DNA from: Melanocharis versteri
Taxonomy: Eukaryota; Chordata; Aves; Passeriformes; Melanocharitidae
Assembly: GCA_013397845.1 (NCBI GenBank)
Contig: VZTG01007659.1
Location: 124,001-188,000 of the forward strand
Reading direction: 5' to 3'
Length of the DNA: 64,000 bases
Below the pieces are notes generated by a model that was given only the letters and a program-made list of their open reading frames with translations, was not told the DNA's origin and searched no databases. The position numbers and the translations under genes were made by a program. This document shows positions 1 to 13,285 of the stretch, one piece after another; within the stretch, counting starts at the first letter, position 1; every line of letters starts with the position of its first letter.

Positions 1-2634
1 ATGTCCTATGTCATTTGGAGTCACAAGCTCGTACAAAAGGCCCTTATCTCAAGAGATTTACAGTTTAGAAGGCTCAGGGAAAAATAAATGTTTCTAAGGC
101 ATGATTCATCCCTTCCTAAGACAGTTTTCCAAAATAGACATTCAAAGTGCTTATTTCTCTCCATTGACTAGAGAGGTGGGGCTGACTAGCTCAGATTTAA
201 GTATTGCAGAGATCCCAAGTTAACATGAATATCTTTCTTCTCCTATATCTTTCCAAAATATCCTTGCTGGATGTATAATATTAAAAGACAGTTGTTCAAG
301 CAAATGGAAGCTCCATTGTCACTGTGTGAACTGCAAAAGACATTTGCCCTCAGAACTAAGTGTTTATGCCTCAAGAGTTTTTGCTTGTGCTTTGCACATA
401 ACAACAAATAGTTCATCTTGAGTTACTTAGGACTGCAGTGTTCTCATTGTGTACCTTTCCTGTGTGCTCTCAAAAGGTGAGAACCTTCTGATCCTCATAG
501 AATAGTGCGGCTGGTAACATCAGAAATACAGCAGTTTTCTTCTCCTTTCTTATTGTTGCGAAATTTTGTTATTAAATGTTGTTAGTGAATTTGTCTTATT
601 GTCCGAAGAATATAAAAAACCTCATGCTATGAGTTTAAAAAAACAAAGGACTTGAAAGGTGTTCAAGTGTTAGCATGTGTTGCTGGATCTGTATCGCACT
701 GTATCGCAGGTTCAGAGGAATAATTTGCTCTTCTTTGTTTTTTTGCACTGGTAAGAGTAGAAAAAGACATTTTTGTGTCATTCAAGTGTGTCTTTCTACA
801 GAGGATGTTGGCATCCTTTCTGGCCTGTTCTCATACATGTGTCCATACTCCTGCTCCCACTCCCAGCACGTGTGTGAGGGACTGCTGGCACCAGCACCAG
901 CTGCCCCTTGTGCTGCACTTGCTGAGCCAGCACCTCAGAGATGTGGTTCTCTGCCTCATTGCTGCTCTCAGTAACAGCACTTTGAAACAGCTCAGATCTT
1001 TTTGTCTCATACCCTCCTGCTGCAGGAAGCTGTGATTTCTTCATGATCGAGGTGCTTGTAATGTGTTATTGCTTCATTTCCAGAGCTCTGTGTTACATCT
1101 GCAAAAATAACTGACCCAAAGTGCCCCAAAAGTAAATTTTAAAGAAATAATCAATAAGAAATAATAAGGTTTGGAAAATGTAATTCTGAAAATTGAATAG
1201 TTTGTTTTATGTATTGCAGATATGTGGTATATTGTGATCTAATCTGGCCTTTGGGACAGTAAAGGTTAAGAAAAAAATGATCAGAGCTGTGTCAGAAAAA
1301 GCAAGTACGTGTCCAGACACATCACTGAAGAAAAGTTGTATCAAAGTATTCTATTACTCTCTGTGAAACTCTGTCCTCATGTTCTCCTCTATTAAACCAG
1401 TCTTTTTATGTTGCTATAAAGGCTTAAGGTTCAATAAATCCAAATTAGCTAATCTATATATATTTCATTTGCTGCATTTCTTTTTATTATTATTTTTCTT
1501 TGTTCTGAACCAGCAAAATACGCTGGAACAACAGGCTAGAATTTCCAGCTGTTCATCAAAATTCAATTTGATTTCGGCTTCTTTCTTCATTTCTTTCTCA
1601 AGAGGCAGGAAAAAAGTAGGCTTTCCATGAAATAGCTGCATCTGTTTGCAGCCTGGCTACAGCATGAGATATTTTTCATGAACAAATATCTCCTTTGTGA
1701 TACATTTTAAAAGTTCATTAAAGTCACACGCCACGCACATCCTTTAGTAGATCTGAAATCCTTTGGTTGGAATTAAAGGTACTTTGATTTCCAATTTCAG
1801 CTCGGTCGCTAACCTTGACAAAGCCATTTGACTGCTTTGTACCTGTATTTATCTACCCATTCACAGTCTTTGCTGCTTAGGTTGCAAGCTCTTCAAGATA
1901 AATTTCTAGACAGTTCCTAACTATCTGTTTTCATAAGTTGCCTTACAGAAACCTGAATATGTTCCTTTTGGAGAAGCCATATGCCCTCTGTGATGACTGA
2001 ACCCCTATTTCTTCTTGCCCTAGGTTGAAATAGGCTCCAGCCATAGAAATTAAAAAGATATTTCAGCAGTTTCTGTGCGTATTGCTCATGCTGCTGGGGG
2101 ATTGACACAGGTAGTCTTGGTCAGGGTCTGTATCACACAGATTCCTCATCAAAAACCATCCTCTTTCCAAGTGATTTCTTAGGCCTTTTGGGTATTATAA
2201 ATCTGAGTGAAGATTTATGATACGGAAAAATACTTGAATTAGGATGAGAGTTCCAAAAATCTTTTCATTGAGTTTAGTGGGTTTTAGAAAATGGGCATTG
2301 AGCAAAAAATCAGAAATATGGTAAGATGCTTATATAGGTTAATTATCTAAGTTCTGTAGAAATAGTAGGAGTGTGTCTAAAAATGAATCTTGATTTTACT
2401 TCTTTGCCATAGCTTTTAACTTCCAGTGTTAATTTCAAGAAAATTGTTAGTTTCACATTGCAATCATCCACATTGATTTGAAACTTAATGGCCTATTTCA
2501 CCATAGTAAAAACTCCACAGCAATAATTTCAAGCATTCATTTACCGAACGTATTAGAGAGCCACAGAACAAGAAATGAAAAGTCTCAGGAATAAATAGAT
2601 GATCAATTCTGTTTTGTTGATGGGGACTAAGGAA
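1..2634. other. AT-rich noncoding stretch, nothing recognised
   Basis: Every frame is broken by stops at short intervals. The longest open frames (about 60-100 codons, for example 675-974 and 796-1044) overlap one another on opposite strands and show no domain, signal peptide or repeat signature. No transposon termini, tRNA-like boxes or long simple repeats were seen. It may be intronic or intergenic. A distant regulatory element cannot be excluded without comparison with other birds. Confidence 0.6.
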
Positions 2635-2658
2635 GAATCAGAATCAGAATCAGAATCA
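2635..2658 (+). repeat. (GAATCA)4 hexamer microsatellite
   Basis: Four exact tandem copies of the hexamer GAATCA, followed by a partial copy that decays into GATTGAATT. The surrounding sequence is ordinary AT-rich DNA. It is short enough that it may be stable, but hexamer arrays of this kind vary in copy number between individuals. Confidence 0.9.
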
Positions 2659-4383
2659 GATTGAATTACTGAATTTTCCTCTTAAAGAGATTTTGACCCC
2701 TAAATGAAATGTAGATTTTCAGAAATTCTCCTGTATATTCTTCCCTATTATAATTTTTAATAAATTTTTTTCTCTAAAAAAAATGGAAATCAATAATTTT
2801 CCTGGTTTGTTCAGCTACATTACTATTGTTGCTTTTCCATAACTAACAACTTGACTAGAGGAACACAGAAAAGAGAAAGAGAAAATTTCCATTCCCAATT
2901 TACTCTTCAGGGATAATAAGTAAATCTTGTATTGCATATTTCAGATTTCTGTCCTCATGGCATCCAACTCCTTTCACAGACCATGCAGACAGCTGGCTTG
3001 CTCTAGCAGCTCTCCTTCCTGTTCCTGTTTCCAAGGACTTAGTCCCTAAAATGTTTATGGAGACCTTGGAATTTTAAGTGATTTCTATGTGCTTACAATT
3101 AATATCCATTTAGCAACTGCTAATAAGAAAACTAGGAAAGATGAGGCAGGATGAAATTGTAAGTCTGCAGGAATATAAGAAATAGTACTATCAACAAAAA
3201 TCCAAAGAATCCAGAAACCACTGTGCCTCAGCAGATTCCTAATATTATCTGCTTTGTCTGCTCTTTCTAACAGTCCATGATACATTTATGGCCTGAGGAT
3301 TTAGAGAATACTGCTCAATTTGAAAGCAAAGTTATTATAACTGAAATGACAAAATGGACAATTCCTCAGGGAACTGACCTTTCCCATTCTAAAATAGGAG
3401 TCTAGTTGCCTTGCTAAAATGTTCAGTAATGATGTACCAAATTTAAACATTTCCTTCTAGACTAAGATGTCTCCTGTTCATTACTGCACAAATCTGAGAC
3501 TGCAGAAATGTTTTCTGAATTTGACTTGCACGGATATTTTGCTCCTCTCATTTTCTATGCATGAAACACAACAGTTTATTTGATAGAGGATGCACCTTTG
3601 AATGTATTTGTGTAGCACAAAGAAATATTAACCTTAAGTGAAACTTCCACCTAATCAGTAGAGTTCTTCAGCCGTAACAGCACAAGGCATTTTGAGAATT
3701 ATGTTCACAGGTTAAATATCTTCTAAAAATATATATTACTCAGTACTACTTATGAGATATTTAGGCTATAATTCTTCCCTCCGAAATGTTTAGGTTTTAG
3801 TAGAACAGAGGGGATGGGTTGAAAACCACATTCTTTTAATTTCTTCTGCCCTATCTGGATGAAACCAATGTCTCAGAAGATGTTTCACAGAGAAATACAA
3901 CCAAACAGCCTAGAAGCCCAAAAAGAGTGTCTGACACCCACCGAATGTGGAACAGCGGGATGGAGGGCTTCTGCTCAGAGCTTGTTGTAGCTGCCTTGGA
4001 TATCTCAAGTTTCAGATTCCTGCTTCCCTCTTTCCTGCTGCAGAAATGAAGGTTTGAACCACAAAATTACTGTAGGTTAAGGCTCTTTTTTTTTATTGTG
4101 TGTCTGATAAAGAGTTCTAGGGTTAAATCCAGTAACTCTTCCCTGTGAAAGCTGTATAGAAATTATAATGTTGCTTTGCAAGGCTTTTTGGAAAATCAGG
4201 ACTGGCTCAGTGCTACAGGGGTGTTCTACAATTGGTGTTCATGGACTGGTGATTCTGTTGTAAGTTGTGTGGAATCCAAAGAATGTGTTTTTCCTATTCC
4301 ACCACACTTTGCTCATGAAATAGAGAGCACAATGTAGTCCAATTCTAATGAATTTTCATAATAATAGATTACCTCACAATAGA
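2659..4383. other. AT-rich noncoding stretch, nothing recognised
   Basis: No open frame over about 66 codons, no transposon ends and no RNA gene signature. Short A and T homopolymers occur, for example near 2757-2783. I see nothing that assigns a function. Confidence 0.6.
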
Positions 4384-4408
4384 TTAGGTAGGTGAAGGAC
4401 CTACCTAA
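4384..4408. repeat. Perfect 10-bp inverted repeat, 5-nt loop
   Basis: The arms TTAGGTAGGT (4384-4393) and ACCTACCTAA (4399-4408) are exact reverse complements separated by GAAGG. Pairing stops immediately outside the arms, so this is a small isolated hairpin and not the end of a larger palindrome or a transposon terminal repeat. It lies in noncoding AT-rich DNA, and there is no T-run after it suggesting a Pol III terminator. It may be a chance event in a 64-kb window or the remnant of a small local inversion-duplication. Confidence 0.85.
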
Positions 4409-6270
4409 GAATCATAATAAAGCTATAGCAACCTCAAATAGTAGATGGAATACCTAATCAGCTGCACAGTGCATGGGAAACCTGTTTAAATTCGAAATTA
4501 AGCTGGAAAAGTGCTACAATCTTTTATTAAAAACTCCCGCAGAGCATAGATACTCATCCAGATGAAAGAGAAAAATTAACACATTTTAATAATTGATATC
4601 TTAATACTCTTCAGGGAGCAACAAATAGTTCTTTATCATATACATATATTACATATCACTCTCTAATAAATATAGAATTCTCTTTAGGGCTGACCTCTGA
4701 GCTAAAAGAATTGCTGTTGACTATATTGACTGGTCTTAATATGTCCAATTTCTGGAAATAATTGCAGTTTTGGAGACTTCAGGGGAACTGATCAGTTTTT
4801 AAATTCTTTATATGCATAATGAGGCACTTTTTTCCCTGTAACTTTACTCAATTTGCATTACTTGGATATATAATTCTTATCGTTGATAAAATGCAGTATT
4901 ACCAATGGTCAGTATAAAGTGGAATCCATTATTTCATTGCTTTCAATAGCTGTGGATAATTTATCCACATGGGTTGTGGGTGGTTTTCCCCTTAAATGCT
5001 TAGATGAAAGATATAACTATAATGTTCAAAACTTACAGACAAACAGCAAATATATTCCATAAGTGAAGTTTGGAATGTGCTTTCAGTTGAGTTATTTTGA
5101 AATCATACTGATGTCACATGATACAGAAATTAAAAAATATTAGTATCATAAATAACTTTCTATGTATTTGGTTGTATAAAGGGATCATTATTATTTCCAC
5201 CAACCTTATACATTAGGATACATTACGGTTCAAAGGAGATAGCATTCTTTACTGATTTTTTAGGTAAAAGATTTCAGACACATCATTCTTCTATCTGTTA
5301 TAATTTTAGTTTGCTCTCATTTAGCAAAAAACCCCCACAAATATTGAAATATTTGACATGGTCCAGAGATCAGAAAACAACCTCATATTCAGAACGTTAT
5401 ACCTCTGCTCTGTAGGAAACCAGCATAAAACCCAGTCAAATTAACCTTTCTCTAAAGAATAGTGATTCTGCATTCCTCCCCTCCTTTTCTTCAGGACCTT
5501 TTACATCTGAATTAATCCATAAACCTGCAAGATATTCTGTCACTTGCCCATCAGAACTAAAATTATCAATTAGTTCTTTTGAATATAGAGTGGATGCATT
5601 TCTTTGATCCCTAATACTGTGAATGTGAAAAGACAGTAATCATCTGGATGTCCCTATAACTATACATCTCAGTGGAAAACACTTTATGTCAACCTGGGAT
5701 GGATAATGTAACAACAAACTTTTCAGTCTGGAATGAGGAGGGAGTCCTCTGTTGCAAATATTAACATATTTTCCCTTCTTTTATATTTGACAGCTCTATT
5801 TCATACTTTTTCTTACTAGGAAGTACATCAATGCTGCACATAAATAATTCATGTGTCATTTTAATAATTCAGTATAGAAAATTCAATATAAACATTTAGA
5901 ATTAATGCAGCTATTTTTCAATGCAGTACACTTGTGTATTGCAGAATATTAGAGGAACTTAATATTCTGGTGTTTACTTGAGGAAGGACTTTTGGTATTT
6001 TATTATATGTGAAAGGTAAAGAAAATAAGATAGAAAAATTGAAGATGGTGCAATTGCTGCAGCAAACTAATCGTAATGTGTTCGTGTTCCATCACAGTAG
6101 TTTCAGAAGCACCTCATTAATTATAATTAGCAAATGGAAGACTACTTAAATCAGAAGAGTGTAAAAAAAGGGTGTTTGTTGAATGTCATTATGGAGAGAA
6201 TGCAGACACTGGGTTTACAGCTGGAAGTTTGGTTAGACTCAGCCTAAGGAATGAGAATGAAAATATTCCC
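4409..6270. other. AT-rich noncoding stretch
   Basis: Strongly AT-rich DNA with no open frame of note. The one eye-catching motif is a 9-bp inverted repeat (TGTGGATAA at 4951-4959, TTATCCACA at 4961-4969), which has no evident meaning in an animal genome. No repeat family was recognised. Confidence 0.55.
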
Positions 6271-7010
6271 CAGGTATCCCCATCAGGACACTTTGCACCT
6301 TTGGGGTAGGTTTTTATATTACAGCTACTGTGATGAAGGTACTAGGATGGGTCTACGTTTAGCTTCTATTATCCCGGGAGCTCGGCCACTGGCAAGCAGC
6401 CAGGAAAGCTGATGTGCTCCTCTTTGACTTATTCCACCATAAATAATGGAATACAAGAGCCCAGAACATGTTCATCAATTGCCACAGTGACAGGAAGAAA
6501 TTCTGACCAGGCCAGGCTGATGGTGGCTGGAAAATTCTTCTCCCTTTGCCCTAAAAAATGAGCCTTCAGGACTTTGTCACGTGACTGGGGATGCCAGGAG
6601 ATGACAGTCGGTCGCTGTGATCATGTACAGCGAGTACTCAGGAAAGCAAGGCAGAGGGACAGCCTGGTGGGTGAGGGCCAGGCTTTCAACTGTGCCTCTG
6701 GGACATGGACTGCTCAGCAGCCTCCTAGGAAAGTCATCAGGGCACTCTGACTCTGCCCGGACCAGATCTCCCCTGCTTTTTGCCCCCAGGAATCCAAGAC
6801 TGAAGCAATGCAAGTTCGTATTACCTGAATGTGGTACATGGTGACTCTCATCAACCCCTGGGCTGGACATGGGGCTGGAACTCAGGGTTAGCATGTGATT
6901 AGGACCAGTGTGCGTGGTTCTGAGTAGAACAGCCTGAAGATCAGTTGAACTTCGGTGTTGATGCCTGTCTTTGCCAGTGTGCACAAAGTAAAAATTTTCC
7001 ACCTGTCAAT
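6271..7010. other. GC-richer patch with overlapping open frames
   Basis: This segment is visibly richer in G and C than its flanks. On the minus strand it contains the longest ATG-initiated open frame in the window (6577-7002, 141 codons), overlapped on the plus strand by a 75-codon frame. The 141-residue translation is rich in Ser, Pro, His and Leu, and has no hydrophobic signal, transmembrane stretch or motif I recognise. Reduced stop density through local GC is the simplest explanation. It could instead be an unrecognised repeat, a noncoding exon or a regulatory segment. I do not call a gene here. Confidence 0.4.
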
Positions 7011-10000
7011 AATACTTTATATGCAATTGGAAAACATAAGGAATAAGGTCATTTGCAATAATGCTAATAACACCTCACTTCATCCATTACAAAAAGTTGG
7101 ATTAATGAAACCTGAAAGTTAATAGGTGGAGTGATACTCAAAATCTGTAATGACTACAGCAATTGAATGAGACTTAATTGTCTATTTTAATAGCATTGCC
7201 TCCCAGGCAGCAAGTCTCCAGGTACTAGGAATAAAAATGGAACTATGAAAATCATAAAGGTATTACTATGAATTTTTTCCACATCTCGCTTACTTCAACA
7301 TTTAAGTTCTAACACTTCATACATCTATATAAAATACAGCTTTATTTGTTACTTTTTAAGACTGAAGCACAATTTATTTAGCTCTACTCTTTCAGCACTT
7401 CCTCGATATTGTGTGTTTGTGATGTCCCCAGACAGGACATGATGTTGCAATGTACCATTTTGGTGATTATGAGAACAGCATTTCTGCCTTTCCCTTGGCA
7501 CTGATAATAAACCCTTACAGAGTGTATCACGGTAGTTGTCACCTTTTAGATTTGTCGCAAGCTGTACACATTGGCTTTATGATTACTAAAGAGACAAAGC
7601 TATTTCATGGGTTGTAAAATTGTTAAACCTCAACTTCTGGATTTGTATTTCAGCCTAGATCCATCTGCTAGGTTTCTCTCTTTCTGTTTCCATTTATTTC
7701 AGCAAGTATTATGGGGTGTTTTCCTGCTTCTTGGATATTTTCTTCTTTCTCAATACTTTTTCAGTTGTCTTCACCTGAGTTATTTCCTAGCTGCTGTCTG
7801 AATCCAGCTTGTTTTTCTATATGGACAGTGATCAGATCTTTTTATTTTAACAAAGTTGGTAGGCAAAATCCTAGGATATTTTAGCAGTGCCCTAAGGTAG
7901 GAAGCCAGTTCTTCAGCAGTCTGAGGTTTACAGAATATATGATTTTGTCTATTTTGTCACCTGAGGAATATGGTTGAAAGGCAAAACATATAAACAAAAA
8001 AATAAGATACGCCAAAAGGAGAGCTCATGTTAGTACATCTCAGAACAGCAGCCAAGAGAAATGGCAGAGAACCCTCATGATTCTGGAGTAATAGAAGAGG
8101 TCTGAATATATCTTGCAAAATAATATCTTGCATGTAAGATGAGACTTAATGATTTATGTTATTTTATATAAGCAGATTGTTTGAAGGATATCAGACACAA
8201 CATATATACCAAATGGATCTGGAAAAGTAGAAAAGTCAGCTCGTAATCAGAATTCTGGGGGAAATTGTGTAGGCACCAACTTTATTTTGCTGTGAGTGCC
8301 AGTGCTGAATCAATTAAAAGAAGGAAGTCAACATGTCTTGTACAGATATGAAGGACACTGAAGGAGTCAATAATTTATGCGTATTTGAGAGAGAAAAAAG
8401 AGGACCCTTAGCAGAATACGGAAAAAACACAGAAGACTGAATGGAATTTGGGGTTTAGGATTGAGTTGATAACAAGCAGATGTGGAGATGAATCCACTAT
8501 TTGGTCAAGAGTGTACAATCTGCATATTAATTGATTAGTATGAGTTTATAAGTGTTGGAATTTTCTAACATTCCTTGTTTAATTTTCTGTAGTTTCTTTC
8601 CTATCTTTAAAAAAAAAGTGAGAAAATAAATTAAAAAATAGATAAAAATCAAGCACCATAATATATGTCCTCGTTTTATGTCTTTTATAACGACAAAGCA
8701 CTCCAGTATTCTGCCTTCAGCTTTGACAAATATTTTTACTGCAATAAAGCTTACATGAAAATTCAACTAGATATTATGGGAAATTCATCTTCAGTTTCAT
8801 CCCACCATATCAAATATCTTTGTGAAGTCAATGAAGGAGAAAATTATTTCTCTATAGAAAGATTTTGAAAATCCTTGTGGATGGAAGTTGTTATGTACTT
8901 CTGTGAAATATTAAAACACTTTTTTAAATGATCAGTTTTTAATCTTTTTGTCCTTTGGTTTTCTCTTCAGACACAAAGACATGTGAATCTGCACTGGAGT
9001 TATTTGATAGTCATGACCTCACCATGTGTTCAGAGTAAATCATGGGAATGCTGCTTGGAATGTAAATGTTGTCCAGCTGGCCAGGCATCTCACCCAGCCT
9101 GCCTTTATGGTTTATTTCTCTGCTGAGCTCTGATTTCATGTTCATTTCTATCACTACATTTTGAGCAAACAGACATCCTCCTGATGCTGTTTCTTTCCTG
9201 GATAGGAAACCAAGATTCTTACTTTTAAATATTGTTACTGCTTCTGTTATTAACAGTACTGTAATTCTTATTTAATGGTACCAGTAATTAATTCACACAT
9301 CATGAAGGCATGCACAACACTGTGCAAATATTTGTGCACAATAACAATTTATACATCAGAAGAGCTTGTAAAATTCCCAGCTGCCTGGAACGTCAGAGAT
9401 TTGGAGGCATTCTTTAGATGAGAAAAAAACCCAAACTGTCGCTATAACAATATTTTTTCCTTCCTTCTGTACCTGCAAAGAATGATTACCTGGCTGCTTG
9501 CCCCATATAGAAGGGTGAGACAAAAGCTTATTGTTTCCTCATACAGTGCATGTGGAGGTTATTTTATCCTTTTCATAAGCTATATATAATTTTACAGTGG
9601 GATTGTGAGCTCTATCCCTCTGCCATGTCACTGTTATGATGACAATTGCTGTTACCTTCTAGAAAAAGAGAACTGTTTTCCCTGTGCTGTCAGACCTGGG
9701 GGTGAGGTGTGCTGTTCTGTTTCATCTCAGAGATCTCACTGAGCAGCTGGGTATATATAAAATTTCGGTGCTGCCGTAATTTTCATCATATAGATTTTCA
9801 GCCAGTAAGAGATTTCTTCAGCTTTCAATAAACCAGAACTGATATCAGGACTAGGAGAAGGTATTACATGAAGGACATAGAGAATAAAGTTTATGCACCT
9901 GCACTGCTAATGCAGCTGCCGTTTAGATTTTTTCCACATGTACTCAGAGTCACGTGGAGCACAGAAGAGGTTTGAATAGGGACACTGTGAGGAGGTGAAA

Positions 10001-11381
10001 AAAATCTAGATTGGTGAAACTTTTTCTTTTGAGTACATTCCTGCTCATAAAGTAAAAAACTCACAGAAAGTGAACTCAAGAATTCACTCTGAGCCCTCAT
10101 CTTTGAGCTTGTTTTGTAACATTTAATTCCATGACATCATTTTTATAGAAAAATTGGGTATTTTGATTATTTTTTGCTAAGTCTGAATGACAATTATGTT
10201 CTCCATTTCTGATTCTTTCTCATGAAAAACACGCAGGGCAGCTGATGCATTGCATGGAACTTTCAGCCATGTCGTCCCTTGTGGCTGCATTGTTACGTCA
10301 CGAACAAAATTGTGAATTCTCTTTCCTTCTGTACAGGGCGCTCTATTACCCAAGCTAAAACAGATGTAGACCTTTGCATTGCTGATCTTCTTTTCTTTAG
10401 ATTGAGAAAATGTTAAGGCATAAGGGAATAAGAGTTCTTTTTTGATTCAAGTGAAACAAGAACTTTTTATGAACTAATACGAACAACACTGGCATATTCA
10501 GAAAAGAACATTTTACAGCATTTTTTGAGAAGATTCAAGCAGAGAAAACTCCATGTAATCAGCATGAAGAAACCCTAGCAGCTATTTGGACACAGAATTT
10601 TTGGAATTGACATTTAAGATAATTTTTTTGCCCCTCACACGCTAGATTGGACAGTATAAAATTTAAAATAATATGCCCCCCTCAAAAATTCCTGACATTA
10701 TTCATGTTCTCAAAGAACAAGATAACTGTTTAAGTAACTTTTGAAAGCAGTGTAAATACTAGCAGCCATGCACTGAGCAAATGGCGTGTCCTATCAGGAA
10801 GCAGAGATGGCAGATTGTGTACATAACACGCCAGCTGCACATGCAACCCAATGCTGCCAGGTACAAAGGGGTAGGAATACCTGAAGAATCCAAATCAAGG
10901 ACTGATAATAGTCCTAATTCCTTTTTGTTCAGCTTACAGGTCATATAATATTGCTAATTAACTTTTGCTTTGCTAGCTACGTTTCTTTAACCAGCCCCAT
11001 TCAAGACATTGCTGGGTTTCCATGGAAGAGAGCAGTGAGTGGCCCTACATCTCTGCCATTGTATTGAGAGGGCATCATCAGAAAGCACTTCCCAACAGCT
11101 CTGTTAACCTTTTGCCATTTTACACTTCCTTCCCCTCACTGCTCATTGACTGGTTTATGAGCTGAATTGTACATCTAGATAAACTCTGTTCATTTCAGCT
11201 CAGCTACACTAATTTCCATCCTCTACAGAGGTGTACCCAGGCCAGCATTTACTGACCTGGTGCAAAACCCCTGTCTTGTGTTGTGAGACTGTTATGTTGT
11301 TTTTCTTTGCTTCTGCAGTTCTCTTGATCATTTTTGAATGCTCCTGATCCATTATAGTCTGCTCTATTCTAAGCATGGAGT
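7011..11381. other. AT-rich noncoding stretch, nothing recognised
   Basis: Ordinary AT-rich DNA. Open frames such as 8527-8766, 8665-8868 and 9891-10100 are short, composition-driven and without family resemblance. Small imperfect local repeats occur (for example two copies of ATATCTTGCA near 8108-8132). No transposon ends were identified. Confidence 0.55.
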
Positions 11382-11732
11382 AGAATCATAGAAGAGTTTG
11401 TTTGGAAGGGATCTTTAGAGGTCATCCAGTCCAACACACCTGCAGGCAGCAGGGACATCTTCCACTAGATCAGGTTGCTCAGAATCCCATCCAACCTGAC
11501 CATGCATATATCCAGGGATGGGGCATTAATCACCCCCGTGGGAAGCCTGTTCCAATGCATCACCATACTCATCGTAAGAAAATTTCTTCCTTATATCTAG
11601 TCTAACTCAACCCTCTTTAGGTTTAGAGCCATTATTCCTCATCCTATAGCTGTAGACTCTGCTAAAAATTCCGTCCTCATCTTTCTTATAGGCCCCTTCA
11701 AGTACAGAAAGGCTGCAACAAGGTCTCCCCTT
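11382..11732 (-). mobile_element. CR1 LINE 3'-end fragment, minus strand
   Basis: The left edge starts with AGAATCATAGAAG, the reverse complement of the CR1 3' octamer tail. It then runs through hallmark CR1 3'-UTR phrases in reverse orientation: GTCATCCAGTCCAACA near 11421, then sequence equivalent to the 'cccatccaacctgacc' and 'ggatggggcat' blocks, and finally AAGGTCTCCCC near 11720. The element is a 5'-truncated copy, as is normal for CR1, because reverse transcription begins at the 3' end and usually stops early. It has no coding capacity left and is moderately diverged by eye. The plus-strand open frame at 11402-11605 is an antisense shadow of the repeat. Confidence 0.93.
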
Positions 11733-12713
11733 ATATAACATGTCAGTTATGGTAAATATGATGCATGATTACTCTGCTTTGTTTTTTCCAGGCACTGATC
11801 TCATTATGAAGACAACAAGCTACTGCTTCATGATGACATTAGTAAATGAGAACATAATGGCAAGAGTAGTTAGTCATGTCACACTGTAAAGAAAGAGCTA
11901 GAGGAAAAGCTGTGCATAGCAGTGACAATGAATGATTAAATATTTACTATACTGTGAGCAAGAACAAAATATTTCTGGTGCTGAGACTTACTGCTTGAAA
12001 TAAAAAAAAACAAAAACAACAAACTTTTGGTACAGTAAAAATATTGTCCTGCCAAAACACTTGTATTGCTTTACTCGTTAAATAAATGTAACATTTTAAA
12101 TTATCTTTTAATGGAGCGTAAAAATAAAATAATCTTGCTTCAATCACAAGACTAATTACTATACAAGGAAAAAATTCTCTTTTGAAGCACTATATTTATT
12201 CTGTGATACATAAAGTGCCATTGGAGCCAGCACTTCCTTTGTTCTAACCTGGTCAGAAATGTGTTGATTTGGAAAGGAACATCCTTATAATTAAGAAAAA
12301 ATATGCCAAGAATTCAAATAATAGTGAGTTGATGTTACTTGAGTCAAAAAGTCAGCTGGTTTCAAAGTGCATTAAAAATAACGAAGATAGGTTTCATTTT
12401 AAATGGAAAAATAAGACAATTCTGAAGTGCTGAATCCATGAAAAATGGCATATGAATGTGCTATATCTTTTTAAATATTTTTTAAACTTTCTAGAGAAAA
12501 ACAGGTAAATTGTTGAAGAGGATGATAGTGTATTTAAACTGGTCACCCACAAAAGCAAACCGTATCCTTTGGACCCAATTACCGAGAACAAAGACACTGG
12601 ACTGCTATAGAGAACTTTGAAAACATAAATATGAACTGTTCTTGTTGAACTGCATTTAGCACTCCCTGATAGAAACAATGACTCTTGATATATGTGTGTA
12701 TGCAAGCATGTAG
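11733..12713. other. Noncoding spacer between CR1 copies
   Basis: AT-rich DNA with an A-rich run near 12001-12020 and no recognisable gene or repeat. The short open frames on the minus strand (11947-12147, 12394-12705) are composition-driven. Confidence 0.55.
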
Positions 12714-12980
12714 AGATAGGACAAGGAGCAATGGCTTTAAACTGATAGAAAGTATGTTTAGATTAGATATCAGGGAGAAATTGTTTACTGAGAGAGTGGT
12801 GAGACACTGAACAGGCTGTCCAGTGAAGCTGTGGATGTCCCATTCCCTGGAAGTGTTAAAGGCCAGGTTGGATGGGGCTTGAAGCAGCCTGGGATAGTGG
12901 AAGGTGTCCCTGTCCACAGCAGCGGGCTGGAATTAGATGACCTATAAAGTTCCTTCCAACACAAGCCATTATATGATTCA
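12714..12980 (+). mobile_element. CR1 LINE 3'-end fragment, plus strand
   Basis: The segment opens with the CR1 phrase GGACAAGGAGCAATGGCTTT and continues through 'gatattagggagaaattgttta', 'gtggtgagacactgaacagg', 'ggccaggttggatggggctt' and 'gtggaaggtgtccctg' type blocks. It ends with TTCCTTCCAACACAAGCC and a decayed octamer tail (ATTATATGATTCA). It is 5'-truncated with no coding capacity. The minus-strand open frame at 12579-12917 reads antisense through it and is not a gene. Confidence 0.94.
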
Positions 12981-13285
12981 AGGATATATCTAATCCAAAT
13001 GGCCTTTCCACCTGCAAGATTCCTAGTTTAGAACCAGGGCCTGCAGCATGGAAAAAAAGTGTGCTAATCAGAGTGACTGTGCTGTGCCCCAGGCAGAGTT
13101 AATGCATGCTGCAGACCTGCATAATCTGTGTTCATGAATATTCAGGGTAGTTCCAGCGTCTGCAACATCCTTCTATTTGGATGGTATGTTCATGGCCTCC
13201 CCCATAAGACTGAATGTGTTTCTCAGCAGGAACTTGAGAAAAAAAAAACAAACCGAATGTGGTTGGTTCAGCCACTATTTATGAG
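12981..13285. other. Spacer between two plus-strand CR1 copies
   Basis: About 300 bases of unrecognised DNA with one A-rich run near 13239-13249. It separates two CR1 fragments lying in the same orientation. The flanking copies differ in sequence, so they look like two insertions and not one interrupted element. Confidence 0.5.

Noticed and set aside
4951..4969. Inverted pair of DnaA-box-like 9-mers (TGTGGATAA / TTATCCACA)
   Set aside because: DnaA boxes matter only in bacteria, and everything else in the window is avian. Treated as coincidence.
12579..12917. 112-codon minus-strand open frame
   Set aside because: It overlaps a plus-strand CR1 3' end and reads it antisense.
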